Shown here one piece after another: positions 8,110-17,263 of a DNA stretch of 64,000 nucleotides. The position numbers and the translations under genes were made by a program. Each line of letters starts with the position of its first letter. Within the stretch, counting starts at the first letter, position 1. The notes beneath the pieces were generated by a model. The model saw nothing but the letters and a program-made list of their open reading frames with translations. It was not told where the DNA came from and did no database searches. Source of the stretch: Mesorhizobium sp. M9A.F.Ca.ET.002.03.1.2 (GTDB lineage: Bacteria; Pseudomonadota; Alphaproteobacteria; Rhizobiales; Rhizobiaceae); assembly GCF_003952365.1 (NCBI RefSeq), contig NZ_CP034443.1:3403001-3467000 (forward strand), given 5' to 3'.

Positions 8110-8126
8110 GCATTTGGGGCAGTAGG

Positions 8127-8549
8127 ATGAGCTTCGAGGCATATCTCAATTGCTTTGAGGATGGCGAAGAGAGCTACTTTCCCACGTCGATCGTCGAGGA
8201 TACCTTCGCGCCGTTCATCACCAGGCGTGAACCTGAATTCTCATGCTGGGTGGTCACTTATAACGCTACCGCTCAAGCCGATCTCTATCTCAATCTGGAC
8301 CCCGGTGACGCCTCGCAATGTTCCGGCTTCACCGTCGCGCGGCCGCCAGATGATCCACGCCTCTACGATGGGTTGTGGAAAATCCTCCGCGCCACCAGTT
8401 CGGTCGTTTACTGCCCTGGAGAATGCCCGCCGATGGTCGGGCGCGCTGAAACCATACCCCATCTGAACCCGGATATGGTCGAGGCACTGGGAAGTCCTGT
8501 TGTCGTTCTTGATGGGCACGAGATCCGCGATAGGCTTGAGCGGTCGTAG
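8127..8549 (+). CDS. Hypothetical protein
   Basis: A 140-residue soluble acidic protein beginning MSFEAYLNCFEDGEESYFP, unrecognised by me. It has no signal peptide or TM segment. The start is 17 bp after ribB and has AGTAGG close to the ATG. The size, acidity and compact alpha/beta look resemble immunity-type proteins, but that is a loose impression and no toxin gene is next to it. It may be co-transcribed with ribB. Confidence 0.6.
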   Translation: MSFEAYLNCFEDGEESYFPTSIVEDTFAPFITRREPEFSCWVVTYNATAQADLYLNLDPGDASQCSGFTVARPPDDPRLYDGLWKILRATSSVVYCPGECPPMVGRAETIPHLNPDMVEALGSPVVVLDGHEIRDRLERS

Positions 8550-8606
8550 GGAGGCTTTTCGAAGAAGCTGCGTCCGGCCCGCGTGCTGAACCGGACGGCT
8601 GTGCGG

Positions 8607-9830
8607 TTATTCCGCAGGGACAGCGCTCGCTTCGCATGCGGCGAAATCGCAATCCGGCGTGGCAAGGCTGCGCTGGCCGACGAGCACGGTGGTAAGTGCG
8701 ATTGTGCCTGCCGCCACTGACACCCAGAACCCGTTCTGTGCGCCAAAGGCGTCCACCACCCATCCGGCGGCGAAGGAGCCGAGCGCCATGCCGATGCCAA
8801 TGCCGGTCATGACCCAGGTGATGCCCTCGGTCAGCATCGCCTCCGGCACGCGCCGCTCGATCAGGCCGAATGCCGTGATGAAGGTCGGCGAGATCGCCAC
8901 GCCGCTAACGAAGACAGCCAATGCCAGAAGAACTACCGTGTCTGCGACAAGCAGCGGCAGCGTGGTGAGCGCGATGATGGCGACCGCGATGGCAAGCTGA
9001 ATTTGCAGCGGCGCTTTCAGGTTCAGGGCGCCGATGATGATGCCGACGACGAAGGATCCGAGCGCGTAGACGCCGATGACGAGGCTGGCAGCGCCCGGCT
9101 GGCCAAGCTCCTTGGTGATCGCCACGGTGCTCACCTCCGTAGTCGCGAAGGTCGCGCCGATGAAGATCAGGGCGAATGTGATGATTTGGACCGGCCGCAG
9201 GCGGATTGCCGAGCCGCCCGAGCCATGTTCCACCGGGCGTACGCGCGGCTCCGTTGCGCGCTGCAGGATGAAGGCCGTCGAGCCGAAGGCGAGGAACAAT
9301 GTGCTCGCCAACATTCCCGCTTCCGGGAAAAGGGCGACGCTCAGGCCTACCGACAGTGATGCGCCTGCGATGTAGACCAGTTCGTCCGCCGCCGACTCGA
9401 AGGCGAACGCGGTGTTCATCTCGGGGCGGTCCCGGAAGATCTCTGTCCAGCGCGCGCGCACCATCGCGGGGATGCTGGGCATTGCGGCGGCCAGCAGCGC
9501 TGAGGCGAACAGCGTCCATATCGGCCAGTCCTGATTGGCCGCCGCAATCAGCACCACGAAAGCGAGCACGGAAATGACCGTGGTGGGCACTACGATCCGC
9601 GACTGGCCGAGGCGGTCCACCAGCCGCGACACCTGCGGCGCGACGAAAGCATTGGCCAGCGCAAATGTCGCGGACACGGCGCCGGCCAGCCAGTACTCGC
9701 CATATGTCTGCGACAGCATCGCCACGATCCCGATCGGAGCCATGGCGATCGGCAGCCGGGCAACGAAACCGGCCGCGGCGAAGCCCCTGGCCCCCTTTGC
9801 CTTGAAGATTTCGCGATAGGGATTGGGCAT
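8607..9830 (-). CDS. MFS transporter
   Basis: A 407-residue major facilitator with about 12 hydrophobic segments. It is probably a proton-driven exporter in the inner membrane. The start at 9830 (MPNPYREIFKAKG) has CAGGAG 7 nt upstream on the minus strand. It diverges from a TetR gene, and three copies of a palindrome lie between the two genes. That is the usual layout of an efflux pump controlled by its own repressor. The substrate cannot be told from sequence. Confidence 0.88.
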   Translation of the reverse strand: MPNPYREIFKAKGARGFAAAGFVARLPIAMAPIGIVAMLSQTYGEYWLAGAVSATFALANAFVAPQVSRLVDRLGQSRIVVPTTVISVLAFVVLIAAANQDWPIWTLFASALLAAAMPSIPAMVRARWTEIFRDRPEMNTAFAFESAADELVYIAGASLSVGLSVALFPEAGMLASTLFLAFGSTAFILQRATEPRVRPVEHGSGGSAIRLRPVQIITFALIFIGATFATTEVSTVAITKELGQPGAASLVIGVYALGSFVVGIIIGALNLKAPLQIQLAIAVAIIALTTLPLLVADTVVLLALAVFVSGVAISPTFITAFGLIERRVPEAMLTEGITWVMTGIGIGMALGSFAAGWVVDAFGAQNGFWVSVAAGTIALTTVLVGQRSLATPDCDFAACEASAVPAE

Positions 9831-9867
9831 GAGAACGCTCCTGGATTTTCGAGGTCGAGTCACTTAT

Positions 9868-9935
9868 ATACGTGGCGTATGCAAATGAGAGATAATGACA
9901 TACGAAGCGTATGTCAAATAATATACGAGACGTAT
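9868..9935. promoter_or_regulatory. Three TetR-type operator palindromes
   Basis: ATACG-N3-CGTAT occurs three times: 9868-9880, 9900-9912 and 9923-9935. The arms are identical each time and only the 3-nt spacer varies. Centres are 32 and 23 bp apart. All three fall in the 121-bp gap between the divergent MFS and TetR genes, one nearer the MFS start and two nearer the regulator. They are very probably the binding sites of the adjacent TetR protein and would control both genes. Confidence 0.82.
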
Positions 9936-9951
9936 GTGAAGGAATGGGCGA

Positions 9952-10581
9952 ATGGGGCACAAACCACGCAAGGAGATGATTGCCGAGACCCGCGCGAAAC
10001 TGGTCGCTGCGGCGCGCCACGCGTTCGGCACCGTCGGCTATGCCGAAGCCTCGATGGACGACTTCACCGCGTCGGCCGGGCTGACGCGCGGCGCCCTCTA
10101 TCATCATTTCGGCGACAAGAAGGGCCTTCTCCAGGCGGTCATCGCCGAGATCGACGCGGAAATGGTGGCCCGGCTGAAAGTCGTTTCGGCCAGGGCGGAC
10201 AATCTCTGGCAGGGCTTTGTCGACGAATGCACGGCCTATATCGAGATGGCGCTGGAACCGGAGATCCAGCGCATTGTCCTTCGCGATGGGCCGGCGGTGC
10301 TCGGCGATCCTTCGCAATGGCCGAGCCAAAATGAATGCATCCGCTCGATGAGCGAGAATCTGCAAAGGCTAGGCGACGAGGGAACCATCCTTCCCGTTGA
10401 TCCGGAAGCCGCAGCAAGGCTGATCAGCGGCGCCTCGCTCCATGCCGCGCAGTGGATCGCAAATTCCAACGATCCCGAAGCGACGTCGAAAAAGGCGGTG
10501 AAGGCATTCAACGTGCTTTTGGAGGGGCTGCTCAAGCAAGCCGGTAGGCTACGGGATTGGCCATCCGCAAGCACTGGCTGA
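9952..10581 (+). CDS. TetR family transcriptional regulator
   Basis: A 209-residue repressor. The N-terminal helix-turn-helix domain occupies about residues 10-58 (GYAEASMDDFTASAGLTRGALYHHF in two parts: sensor helix and recognition helix with the classic GALYHHFGDK). The ligand-binding helical domain follows. It diverges from the MFS gene, and the intervening operators sit 16-84 bp before its start, so autoregulation and control of the exporter are likely. The ligand is unknown. Confidence 0.92.
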   Translation: MGHKPRKEMIAETRAKLVAAARHAFGTVGYAEASMDDFTASAGLTRGALYHHFGDKKGLLQAVIAEIDAEMVARLKVVSARADNLWQGFVDECTAYIEMALEPEIQRIVLRDGPAVLGDPSQWPSQNECIRSMSENLQRLGDEGTILPVDPEAAARLISGASLHAAQWIANSNDPEATSKKAVKAFNVLLEGLLKQAGRLRDWPSASTG

Positions 10582-10752
10582 GCGGTTGTCGGAAACCTCC
10601 TCGAAATTCAGGCAACTCAGGGACAAGGCGCTGGCTTCCTTCGGTGGTTCGCGCTGGAGCCAGCCGACGTCGGCCGCTTAAACCCTGTTGAACGTTCGCC
10701 CTTGGCTGCGCGAAAACATGGTCAAAGCCGTCAGGCGCGCCTATATCGGGGC

Positions 10753-11679
10753 ATGGTCACCAGGCTTTACACACACCCGATCTTCCTTGAGCACATAACC
10801 CCTCCCGGTCATCCGGAGCGGCCCGACCGCTTACGCGCCATCGAGCGCGTGCTCGACGACGAGGCTTTTGCGGCCCTCGATCGTGCCGAAGCCCCGGAAG
10901 GCGACGAGGCCACCATCCTCTACGCGCACCCGCAGGAATTCGTCGAGAAGGTCCGTGCCGCGATACCCGATACAGGCATTGCCCGCGTCGACGCCGACAC
11001 CACGGCCAGCCCGAAAAGCTGGCAGGCGGCCGTGACGGCGATCGGCGCCGCCAATGCCGCCGTCGACGATGTCTTTCAGGGTCACGCCGACAATGTCTTT
11101 GTCGCTGCGCGACCGCCCGGCCACCATGCCGAGAAGACCACCGCCATGGGCTTCTGCCTGTTCAACACCGCGGCTATCGCGGCGCGCTACGCGCAAAGGC
11201 GACACCAGGCCGAGCGCGTCGCCATCGTCGACTGGGACGTGCACCACGGTAATGGCACGCAGGACATTTTCTGGGACGACCAGTCGGTGCTCTACTGTTC
11301 GACGCACCAGATGCCGCTTTACCCAGGAACCGGGGCTGTAAGCGAAACCGGCGCCGGCAACATCGTCAACGCGCCGCTGGCGCCGCAGACCGGCAGCGAG
11401 GTTTTCCGCGACGCTTTCCTGTCGCGCATCTTGCCGGCGCTCGACGATTTCGCACCCGACCTCATCATAATTTCCGCCGGCTTCGACGCGCATCATCGCG
11501 ATCCGCTGGCGGAGATCAACCTGACCGAGGACGATTTCGACTGGGCGACCGGTCAGTTGATCGAGCGTGCCGGGCGCCACGGCGGCAACCGGCTCGTCAG
11601 CCTGCTCGAGGGCGGCTACGATCTGCAGGGACTGGCATTTTCGGTCGCCGCCCATGTCGGGCGACTGATGAAAGGGTAG
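10753..11679 (+). CDS. Histone deacetylase family protein (acetylpolyamine amidohydrolase-like)
   Basis: A zinc amidohydrolase that removes acyl groups from amines. Bacterial members act on acetylpolyamines or similar small molecules. The 308 residues contain RPPGHHAE with the active-site histidine pair, DWDVHHGNGTQDIF with the zinc ligands, and SAGFDAHHRDPL with the third ligand. I placed the start at 10753 (MVTRLYTHPIF), where family similarity begins; an upstream in-frame ATG at 10702 lacks support. The stop is 3 bp before xseB, so the two are likely co-transcribed. Confidence 0.85.
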   Translation: MVTRLYTHPIFLEHITPPGHPERPDRLRAIERVLDDEAFAALDRAEAPEGDEATILYAHPQEFVEKVRAAIPDTGIARVDADTTASPKSWQAAVTAIGAANAAVDDVFQGHADNVFVAARPPGHHAEKTTAMGFCLFNTAAIAARYAQRRHQAERVAIVDWDVHHGNGTQDIFWDDQSVLYCSTHQMPLYPGTGAVSETGAGNIVNAPLAPQTGSEVFRDAFLSRILPALDDFAPDLIIISAGFDAHHRDPLAEINLTEDDFDWATGQLIERAGRHGGNRLVSLLEGGYDLQGLAFSVAAHVGRLMKG

Positions 11680-11682
11680 ACG

Positions 11683-11934
11683 ATGGCTGGTGAGACCAAC
11701 GAAGACGTCAAGGCGATGAGCTTCGAGCAGGCGCTCGACGCGCTGGAGAAAATCGTCGATGATCTGGAACGCGGCGACGTGCCGCTCGACCAGTCCATCC
11801 GCATCTACGAGCGCGGCGAAGCGCTGAAGGTACATTGCGATCGGCTGCTGAAGGCGGCCGAGGACAAGGTCGAGAAGATCAGGCTTTCGCGCGACGGCAA
11901 GCCGGTGGGAACAGAGCCGCTGGATGCGGAGTGA
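11683..11934 (+). CDS. xseB: Exodeoxyribonuclease VII small subunit
   Basis: An 83-residue helical protein with [27 protein letters not shown], the XseB signature (here cited in two halves around EKIVDDLE). It binds the large subunit XseA to form the single-strand-specific exonuclease VII. It is typical in length. It follows the HDAC-like gene by 3 bp and precedes dxs by about 1.4 kb; xseB and dxs are neighbours in many alphaproteobacteria. Confidence 0.92.
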   Translation: MAGETNEDVKAMSFEQALDALEKIVDDLERGDVPLDQSIRIYERGEALKVHCDRLLKAAEDKVEKIRLSRDGKPVGTEPLDAE

Positions 11935-12047
11935 GGCGCGGCCTCGAACGATAATTTCGCCTTACCGGCTTTTGGACATGATCATGATTGAGGATATAGA
12001 GCTCATCCCGATTGAAACGGCTCCAGGACGAGAGGAGATTGCGAGCG

Positions 12048-12314
12048 ATGTGCAGAAACATCAAGACCCTGTTCAATTTCGATCCGCCGGCAACCAATGA
12101 CGAGGTCCGCGATGCCGCACTTCAGTTCGTCCGCAAGCTGAGCGGAACGACACGGCCCTCGAAACAGAACCAGCACGCGTTCGACCACGCCGTCGAGGCC
12201 ATAGCCGCATCGGCGCGCGAATTGCTCGACAGCCTCGAAACGACACAGCATCCGCGCAATCGCGAAGAGGTGGCTGCCAAGGCGAAAGCCAGGTCTGCAC
12301 TCCGCTTCGCCTGA
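12048..12314 (+). CDS. DUF2277 family protein
   Basis: An 88-residue protein starting MCRNIKTLFNFDPPAT, the hallmark of DUF2277. The rest (VRDAALQFVRKLSG, HAFDHAVEAIAASARELL) is helical. Function is unknown; it carries no signal peptide. The ATG at 12048 is preceded by GAGGAG. It is followed 10 bp later by the pirin gene, so the two are probably transcribed together. Confidence 0.82.
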   Translation: MCRNIKTLFNFDPPATNDEVRDAALQFVRKLSGTTRPSKQNQHAFDHAVEAIAASARELLDSLETTQHPRNREEVAAKAKARSALRFA

Positions 12315-12324
12315 GAAAGACCGC

Positions 12325-13245
12325 ATGAGCTTCTTCCCCGGAAACGACCCGCTACCCGGTGACGCCTTCGCCAGCGACCAGATCGAACTGATGGTCATTC
12401 CAAACGCCAAGGACATTGGCGGCTTCCAGGTTCGTCGCGCCTTGCCGACCGCCAGGCGTCGTCTGGTCGGGCCTTTCATCTTCTTCGACCGCATGGGCCC
12501 GGCGGTTCTGCGGGCCGGCCAGGCGCTTGATGTCCGTCCGCATCCGCATATCGGCCTGTCGACTGTCACCTACCTATTCGACGGCAAGATCAGGCACCGC
12601 GATTCGCTGGGCACCGAAATGGTGATTCAGCCCGGCGACGTGAATTTGATGACCGCCGGCCGCGGCATCGTCCATTCCGAGCGCACGCCGGAAGAGTTGC
12701 GCGGCGCGCCGATGTCGGTCTCCGGCCTGCAGACATGGCTGGCGCTGCCGGACGGCAAGGAGGAGGTCGCGCCGGTTTTCGAGAATACAACAGCCATAAG
12801 CCTGCCCGAAATCGATGCCGAAGGCGTCGGCGGGCGCGTCGTTATCGGCGCGTTTTTCGGGCTGCGGTCTCCGGTCATGACCGCCTCCGACACGCTCTAT
12901 GCGGACCTTCGCCTGGCGCCCGGCGCCAGCGTCAAAATCCCTGCCGATGCCGAGGAGCGCGCCATCTATACGCTGGAAGGCGAGGTTTCGATCACCAATG
13001 ACCGCTTTCCGGCGGAGCGGCTGCTGGTGTTCCGGCCCGGCGACGAGATCGTCGTATCCTCCGAGGGAGGAGCCCATTTCATGCTGTTCGGCGGCGCCTC
13101 GCTCGGCTCCAAGCGTTACATCTGGTGGAATTTCGTCTCATCGTCCAAGGAACGCATCGAACAGGCGAAAGAAGAATGGAAGACAGGCCGCTTCGATATC
13201 GTTCCTGGAGATGAAGAAGAGTTCATTCCGCTGCCGGACAATTAG
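12325..13245 (+). CDS. Pirin family protein
   Basis: A 306-residue bicupin. The N-terminal cupin holds the metal site HPHIGLSTVTYLFDG and the later His and Glu in the GRGIVHSERTPEE region, which bind iron in pirins. The C-terminal cupin (about 170-290) is less conserved. Some bacterial pirins have quercetinase activity or bind pyruvate dehydrogenase; the role here is not known. A terminator-like hairpin overlaps the stop codon. Confidence 0.88.
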   Translation: MSFFPGNDPLPGDAFASDQIELMVIPNAKDIGGFQVRRALPTARRRLVGPFIFFDRMGPAVLRAGQALDVRPHPHIGLSTVTYLFDGKIRHRDSLGTEMVIQPGDVNLMTAGRGIVHSERTPEELRGAPMSVSGLQTWLALPDGKEEVAPVFENTTAISLPEIDAEGVGGRVVIGAFFGLRSPVMTASDTLYADLRLAPGASVKIPADAEERAIYTLEGEVSITNDRFPAERLLVFRPGDEIVVSSEGGAHFMLFGGASLGSKRYIWWNFVSSSKERIEQAKEEWKTGRFDIVPGDEEEFIPLPDN

Positions 13246-13263
13246 AACGCCGCGCGTTCTTTT
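13244..13263 (+). terminator. Rho-independent terminator after pirin gene
   Basis: AGAACGC and GCGTTCT make a 7-bp stem with a CGC loop, followed by TTT. The first stem bases overlap the stop codon of the pirin gene. Confidence 0.55.
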
Positions 13264-13350
13264 GAACGAGCAAGGGTCGTTCCACACTTTGAATCCACGC
13301 CGCGTCACTGACACGCATTTACATTCGCCGGCCAGCGGCCTATTTCGCAG

Positions 13351-15291
13351 ATGAATAAAAAGCAGGCCCTACCGCCAGTGAACGCAAAGCTCCATACGCC
13401 ACTTCTCGACAAGGTCCGCATCCCGGCCGACCTCCGGACGCTTGATGAAGGTGATCTGCCGCAGCTGGCATCGGAGCTCCGTGCCGAGTTGATCGACGCC
13501 GTGTCCCACACCGGCGGACATCTCGGCGCCGGCCTCGGCGTGGTCGAACTGACGGTGGCGTTGCATTATGTCTTCAACACGCCCGACGACCGCCTGATCT
13601 GGGATGTCGGCCACCAGGCCTATCCGCACAAGATCCTAACCGGCCGCCGCGATCGCATCCGCACGCTGCGGCAAGAGGGCGGCCTGTCCGGTTTCACCCG
13701 CCGCGCCGAGAGCGAATACGATCCGTTCGGCGCCGCACACTCCTCGACCTCGATTTCAGCCGGCCTCGGCATGGCAATGGCGCGCGATCTCTCCGATGGC
13801 CGCAACAATGTCATTGCCGTCATAGGCGACGGCGCCATGTCGGCCGGCATGGCCTTTGAGGCGATGAACAATGCCGGCGCTCTCGATGCCCGGCTGATCG
13901 TCATCCTCAACGACAACGACATGTCGATCGCTCCACCAACCGGCGCGATGAGCGCCTATCTGGCCCGTCTTGCGTCGGGCAAGACCTATCTGGGCTTGCG
14001 CGATTTCGGCAAGAAGCTGACCTCCTATCTCGGCGAGCGCGCCGATCGCGCGATCACGCGGGCGGTCGAGCATGCGCGCGGCTACGTCACTGGCGGAACG
14101 CTGTTCGAGGAGCTTGGCTTTTATCACATCGGCCCGATCGACGGGCACAATCTCGAGCACCTGATCCCGGTGCTGAAGAACGTCCGCGACAATGCCGACG
14201 GCCCGGTGCTGATCCATGTCGTGACCCAGAAGGGCAAGGGCTATGGCCCGGCCGAGGCGGCTGCCGACAAATATCACGGCGTCAACAAGTTCGACGTCAT
14301 TACCGGCGCGCAGGCCAAGGCGCCGGCCAACGCGCCGAGCTACACGAAGGTCTTTGCCGAAAGCCTGATCCAGGAAGGCCGGGAAGACGATCGCATCGTC
14401 GCCGTCACCGCCGCGATGCCGCACGGCACCGGCCTCGACCTCTTCGGCGAGGTGTTCCCGTCGAGGACCTTCGATGTCGGCATCGCCGAGCAGCATGCGG
14501 TGACCTTCGCCGCCGGCCTTGCCACGGAAGGCTTCAAGCCTTTCGCCGCGATCTATTCGACCTTCCTGCAGCGCGCCTACGACCAGGTCGTTCACGACGT
14601 GGCGATCCAGAAACTGCCGGTGCGCTTTCCGATCGATCGCGCCGGCTTCGTCGGTGCCGACGGCGCGACCCATTGCGGCGCCTTCGACACGACCTTTTTG
14701 GCGACGCTGCCCGGTTTCGTCGTCATGGCCGCGGCGGACGAGGCGGAGTTGCGCCACATGGTGCGCACGGCGGCAAGCTATGATGACGGACCGATTGCCT
14801 TCCGCTACCCGCGCGGCAACGGCGTCGGCGTCGACATGCCGGAGCGTGGTTCGGTCCTTGAAATCGGCAAGGGCCGCATCGTCAGGGAGGGCACCAAGGT
14901 CGCGCTGCTGTCCTTCGGCACGCGGCTGCAGGATTGTTTGGCTGCGGCCGAGGAGCTCGGCGCGGCAGGGCTTTCCACCACGGTCGCCGACGCTCGTTTC
15001 GCCAAGCCGCTCGATGAGGATCTGATCCGGCGGCTGGCGCGTTCGCACGAGGTGCTGGTGACGGTGGAAGAGGGCGCAGTCGGAGGCTTCGCCAGCCACG
15101 TGCTGCAATTCCTGGCCCATGAAGGGCTGTTGGAAAACGGCCTGAAAGTACGCCCGCTGGTGCTGCCCGACACCTTCGTCGATCACGCCAAGCCCGAAAA
15201 GATGTATGCCGACGCCGGGCTGGATGCCGCCGGCATCGTGCGCACCGTCTTCGTGGCGCTGGGACACGCCGCCAGCGCTCAAAGCGCCTGA
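13351..15291 (+). CDS. dxs: 1-Deoxy-D-xylulose-5-phosphate synthase
   Basis: Condenses pyruvate and glyceraldehyde 3-phosphate to DXP, the entry step of the MEP isoprenoid pathway, using thiamine diphosphate. The 646-residue length fits the family. Visible motifs are [15 protein letters not shown], the ThDP site [30 protein letters not shown], and in the second half [17 protein letters not shown] with the catalytic Glu. The product also feeds thiamine and pyridoxine synthesis. ispH of the same pathway is at 29.0 kb. Confidence 0.96.
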   Translation: MNKKQALPPVNAKLHTPLLDKVRIPADLRTLDEGDLPQLASELRAELIDAVSHTGGHLGAGLGVVELTVALHYVFNTPDDRLIWDVGHQAYPHKILTGRRDRIRTLRQEGGLSGFTRRAESEYDPFGAAHSSTSISAGLGMAMARDLSDGRNNVIAVIGDGAMSAGMAFEAMNNAGALDARLIVILNDNDMSIAPPTGAMSAYLARLASGKTYLGLRDFGKKLTSYLGERADRAITRAVEHARGYVTGGTLFEELGFYHIGPIDGHNLEHLIPVLKNVRDNADGPVLIHVVTQKGKGYGPAEAAADKYHGVNKFDVITGAQAKAPANAPSYTKVFAESLIQEGREDDRIVAVTAAMPHGTGLDLFGEVFPSRTFDVGIAEQHAVTFAAGLATEGFKPFAAIYSTFLQRAYDQVVHDVAIQKLPVRFPIDRAGFVGADGATHCGAFDTTFLATLPGFVVMAAADEAELRHMVRTAASYDDGPIAFRYPRGNGVGVDMPERGSVLEIGKGRIVREGTKVALLSFGTRLQDCLAAAEELGAAGLSTTVADARFAKPLDEDLIRRLARSHEVLVTVEEGAVGGFASHVLQFLAHEGLLENGLKVRPLVLPDTFVDHAKPEKMYADAGLDAAGIVRTVFVALGHAASAQSA

Positions 15292-15439
15292 ATCAAAATC
15301 TCAACGGCTTGAATCAGTTTGCCGGCGGGCGGTCGTAACTGACTGTTTACGCTGCCATTTGGCGTTTTGCTTACCGTGTCTCTTGGCCGTTTTTCAACGG
15401 CGTCCTTCTAGGATGTGATCAGGCAGGGAGACCAAAACA

Positions 15440-15728
15440 ATGGAAACGCTTCTGTGCGGCGTGGCGCTTTTGGCGGTCATCGCCATGCCGGCCGCGGCCG
15501 AAACGGCCTATGATCGCAATCTTGAAAAAGCGGTGATGGACATCGTCGCCGGCAAGATCGGCGAGATCCGCGGCAGTTTTTTCCTACGGGCAGATGCCGC
15601 AGCTGGTCGTTCCTCCGGAGGCCGCGCCGGGGCTGCCCGTTGTCACCGGGCATCCTCGCAAGGAAGCCTCCGGCAATGACGGTTTGGTGCCGGCGGTCGA
15701 ACATCGGGCCTCGCGGACGATCTTTTAA
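15440..15728 (+). pseudogene. Small exported protein gene with frameshift in a T run
   Basis: The frame opens with a clear signal peptide (METLLCGVALLAVIAMPAAA) and continues to IRGSF, then meets six T residues at 15577-15582. Read with five Ts, the frame continues as SYGQMPQLVVPPEAAPGLP and on to a TAA at 15726-15728, giving a 95-residue periplasmic protein rich in proline. As written, the frame drifts into an unrelated arginine-rich tail ending at 15679. Function unknown. One extra T, real or an error, explains the break. Confidence 0.68.
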
Positions 15729-15774
15729 TGAGCGCGCAGCGGTTTTGCGACAACGACGTGCACGAAGCAAAAAA

Positions 15775-16176
15775 TTAGAACCACATGTCGCGCACGCAGC
15801 GACCATCGCTCGGCAGATCCTCGAATTTATGGAGGCCGTCGAAATGGTCGATTGGGAGGTCGGCGACGGCGTCAGGCGGCGCAAGCCTCACATTGACGGC
15901 GATACGAGTGCGACCGGAGGCACTGGAGCGCAAACCCCGCCAGGCCAGGACGCAGCCACATGTCGGACAGAACAGAATCTCAAGCGACGAGGCATCCTTT
16001 CCGGCGCGCTTATAAGCACTTGTCGCTCCCACAAGGTGGATGCGTTCGTCAACATAATCGTAAGCCCAGAGCGCGCCATAGCGGCGGCAAAGCGTGCAAT
16101 TGCAGGCTGTGATCGAGCCGGGATCGCCCTCCAACGTCCAGTGGGCCGCGCCACAATGGCAGGTTCCGGTCAGCAT
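15775..16176 (-). CDS. GFA family zinc-binding protein
   Basis: A 133-residue protein of the glutathione-dependent formaldehyde-activating enzyme fold. Zinc-site cysteines are visible in GTCHCGA, ACNCTLCRRYG and FCPTCGC. Most members have unknown substrates, so the family name should not be taken as proof of formaldehyde activity. The ATG at 16176 has a strong AAGGAGG upstream; the longer open frame upstream overlaps tlyA on the other strand and is not coding. It lies divergent to tlyA. Confidence 0.85.
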   Translation of the reverse strand: MLTGTCHCGAAHWTLEGDPGSITACNCTLCRRYGALWAYDYVDERIHLVGATSAYKRAGKDASSLEILFCPTCGCVLAWRGLRSSASGRTRIAVNVRLAPPDAVADLPIDHFDGLHKFEDLPSDGRCVRDMWF

Positions 16177-16351
16177 CCGTCCTCCTTCGCGTTCTGGCGG
16201 CAAAACGGCATATCGTCCTGACATTGTGCCGGACCTGGTGCGATATTCAACAGATTGTGGGGTGGCCTGATGCGTTTGCTGCTTTCCGGAGATGCTCGTT
16301 GTCTTCCCCAATGTCCTTGCCTTCGTGACAGGCTTTCGCCAATGAAGGCCG

Positions 16352-17263
16352 ATGAACTCCCCTCTGCCAGCCAGCACACGCCAGCGGCTCGACGAATTGC
16401 TCGTCGCGCGCGGCCTCTTTCCCAGCCGCTCGCGCGCTCGCGACGCGATCGAGCGCGGCACCGTCACGGTGGACGGCACCGTCGCCCGCAAGCCCGGCCA
16501 GACCGTTTTGGCTGATTGTCTCATCGCTATCGATGATCCGGCTCAAGCGTACGTGTCGCGCGCTGCGCTGAAGCTGATCGCCGGGCTCGACCGTTTCGGT
16601 CTCGATCCCGCCGGCTGCGAGGCGCTCGACATCGGTGCCTCGACCGGCGGCTTCACCCAGGTGCTGCTCGAACGCGGCGCGGCGCATGTCACGGCGATCG
16701 ATGTCGGGCATGGCCAGATGCATCCGGATGTCGGTGGTGACCCACGCGTGACTGACATCGAGGGATTGAACGCCCGTGATCTTTCGGCCGCCGATCTTGC
16801 CGGTCGCATTCCGGATTTCATCGTCTGCGATGTCAGCTTCATCTCATTGAAACTGGCGCTGCCGCCGGTGCTCGCTATCGCCAAGGACGGCGCCAGGGCC
16901 GTGTTTCTTGTCAAGCCGCAATTCGAGGCCGGCCGCGAGGCGATCGGCAAGGGCGGCCTGTTGAAAGACCCCTACGACGCCGCGCGGGTTGCCGGCCTGC
17001 TGCAGGATTGGCTCGACGGCATTCCCGGCTGGCGCTCGCTGGGGCTGCATCTGTCGCCGATCGAAGGCGGCGACGGCAATCGCGAATTCCTGCTCGCCGG
17101 GGTCAAGGACGCCGGAGTGAAGAACAGGGGGGCGCGGGCCGATGAGTGCGCGCTTCACGATCACAGGGCTAGGCTCCCAGGGCGACGGTGTCGCCAAGAC
17201 CGAGACCGGCGAGGTTTTCATTCCGTTCACGCTGCCCGGCGAGATCGTCACCGCCGCGCGTGA
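16352..17263 (+). CDS. tlyA: TlyA family RNA methyltransferase, C terminus reads through
   Basis: 2'-O-methyltransferase of the TlyA/hemolysin A family, which modifies rRNA in characterised cases. An S4 RNA-binding domain (about 10-70, RLDELLVARGLFPSRSRARD) precedes the FtsJ-type SAM domain (DIGASTGGFTQVLLERGA; KPQFEAGR). As written the frame runs 303 residues and overlaps the next gene by 122 bp; the last 45 or so residues are arginine-rich and merely echo that gene. With one more G in the G6 run at 17127-17132, the frame would end at 17143-17145, in an ATGA overlap with the next start. That gives 264 residues, a normal length. Confidence 0.88.
   Translation: MNSPLPASTRQRLDELLVARGLFPSRSRARDAIERGTVTVDGTVARKPGQTVLADCLIAIDDPAQAYVSRAALKLIAGLDRFGLDPAGCEALDIGASTGGFTQVLLERGAAHVTAIDVGHGQMHPDVGGDPRVTDIEGLNARDLSAADLAGRIPDFIVCDVSFISLKLALPPVLAIAKDGARAVFLVKPQFEAGREAIGKGGLLKDPYDAARVAGLLQDWLDGIPGWRSLGLHLSPIEGGDGNREFLLAGVKDAGVKNRGARADECALHDHRARLPGRRCRQDRDRRGFHSVHAARRDRHRRA

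Noticed and set aside
8905..10365. Long minus-strand open frame of 486 codons across the MFS/TetR region
   Set aside because: It crosses two real genes and the operator region and is composed of His/Arg/Gly-rich shadow sequence.
13756..15282. 508-codon minus-strand frame opposite dxs
   Set aside because: Shadow of a highly conserved gene; no start signal or motif.
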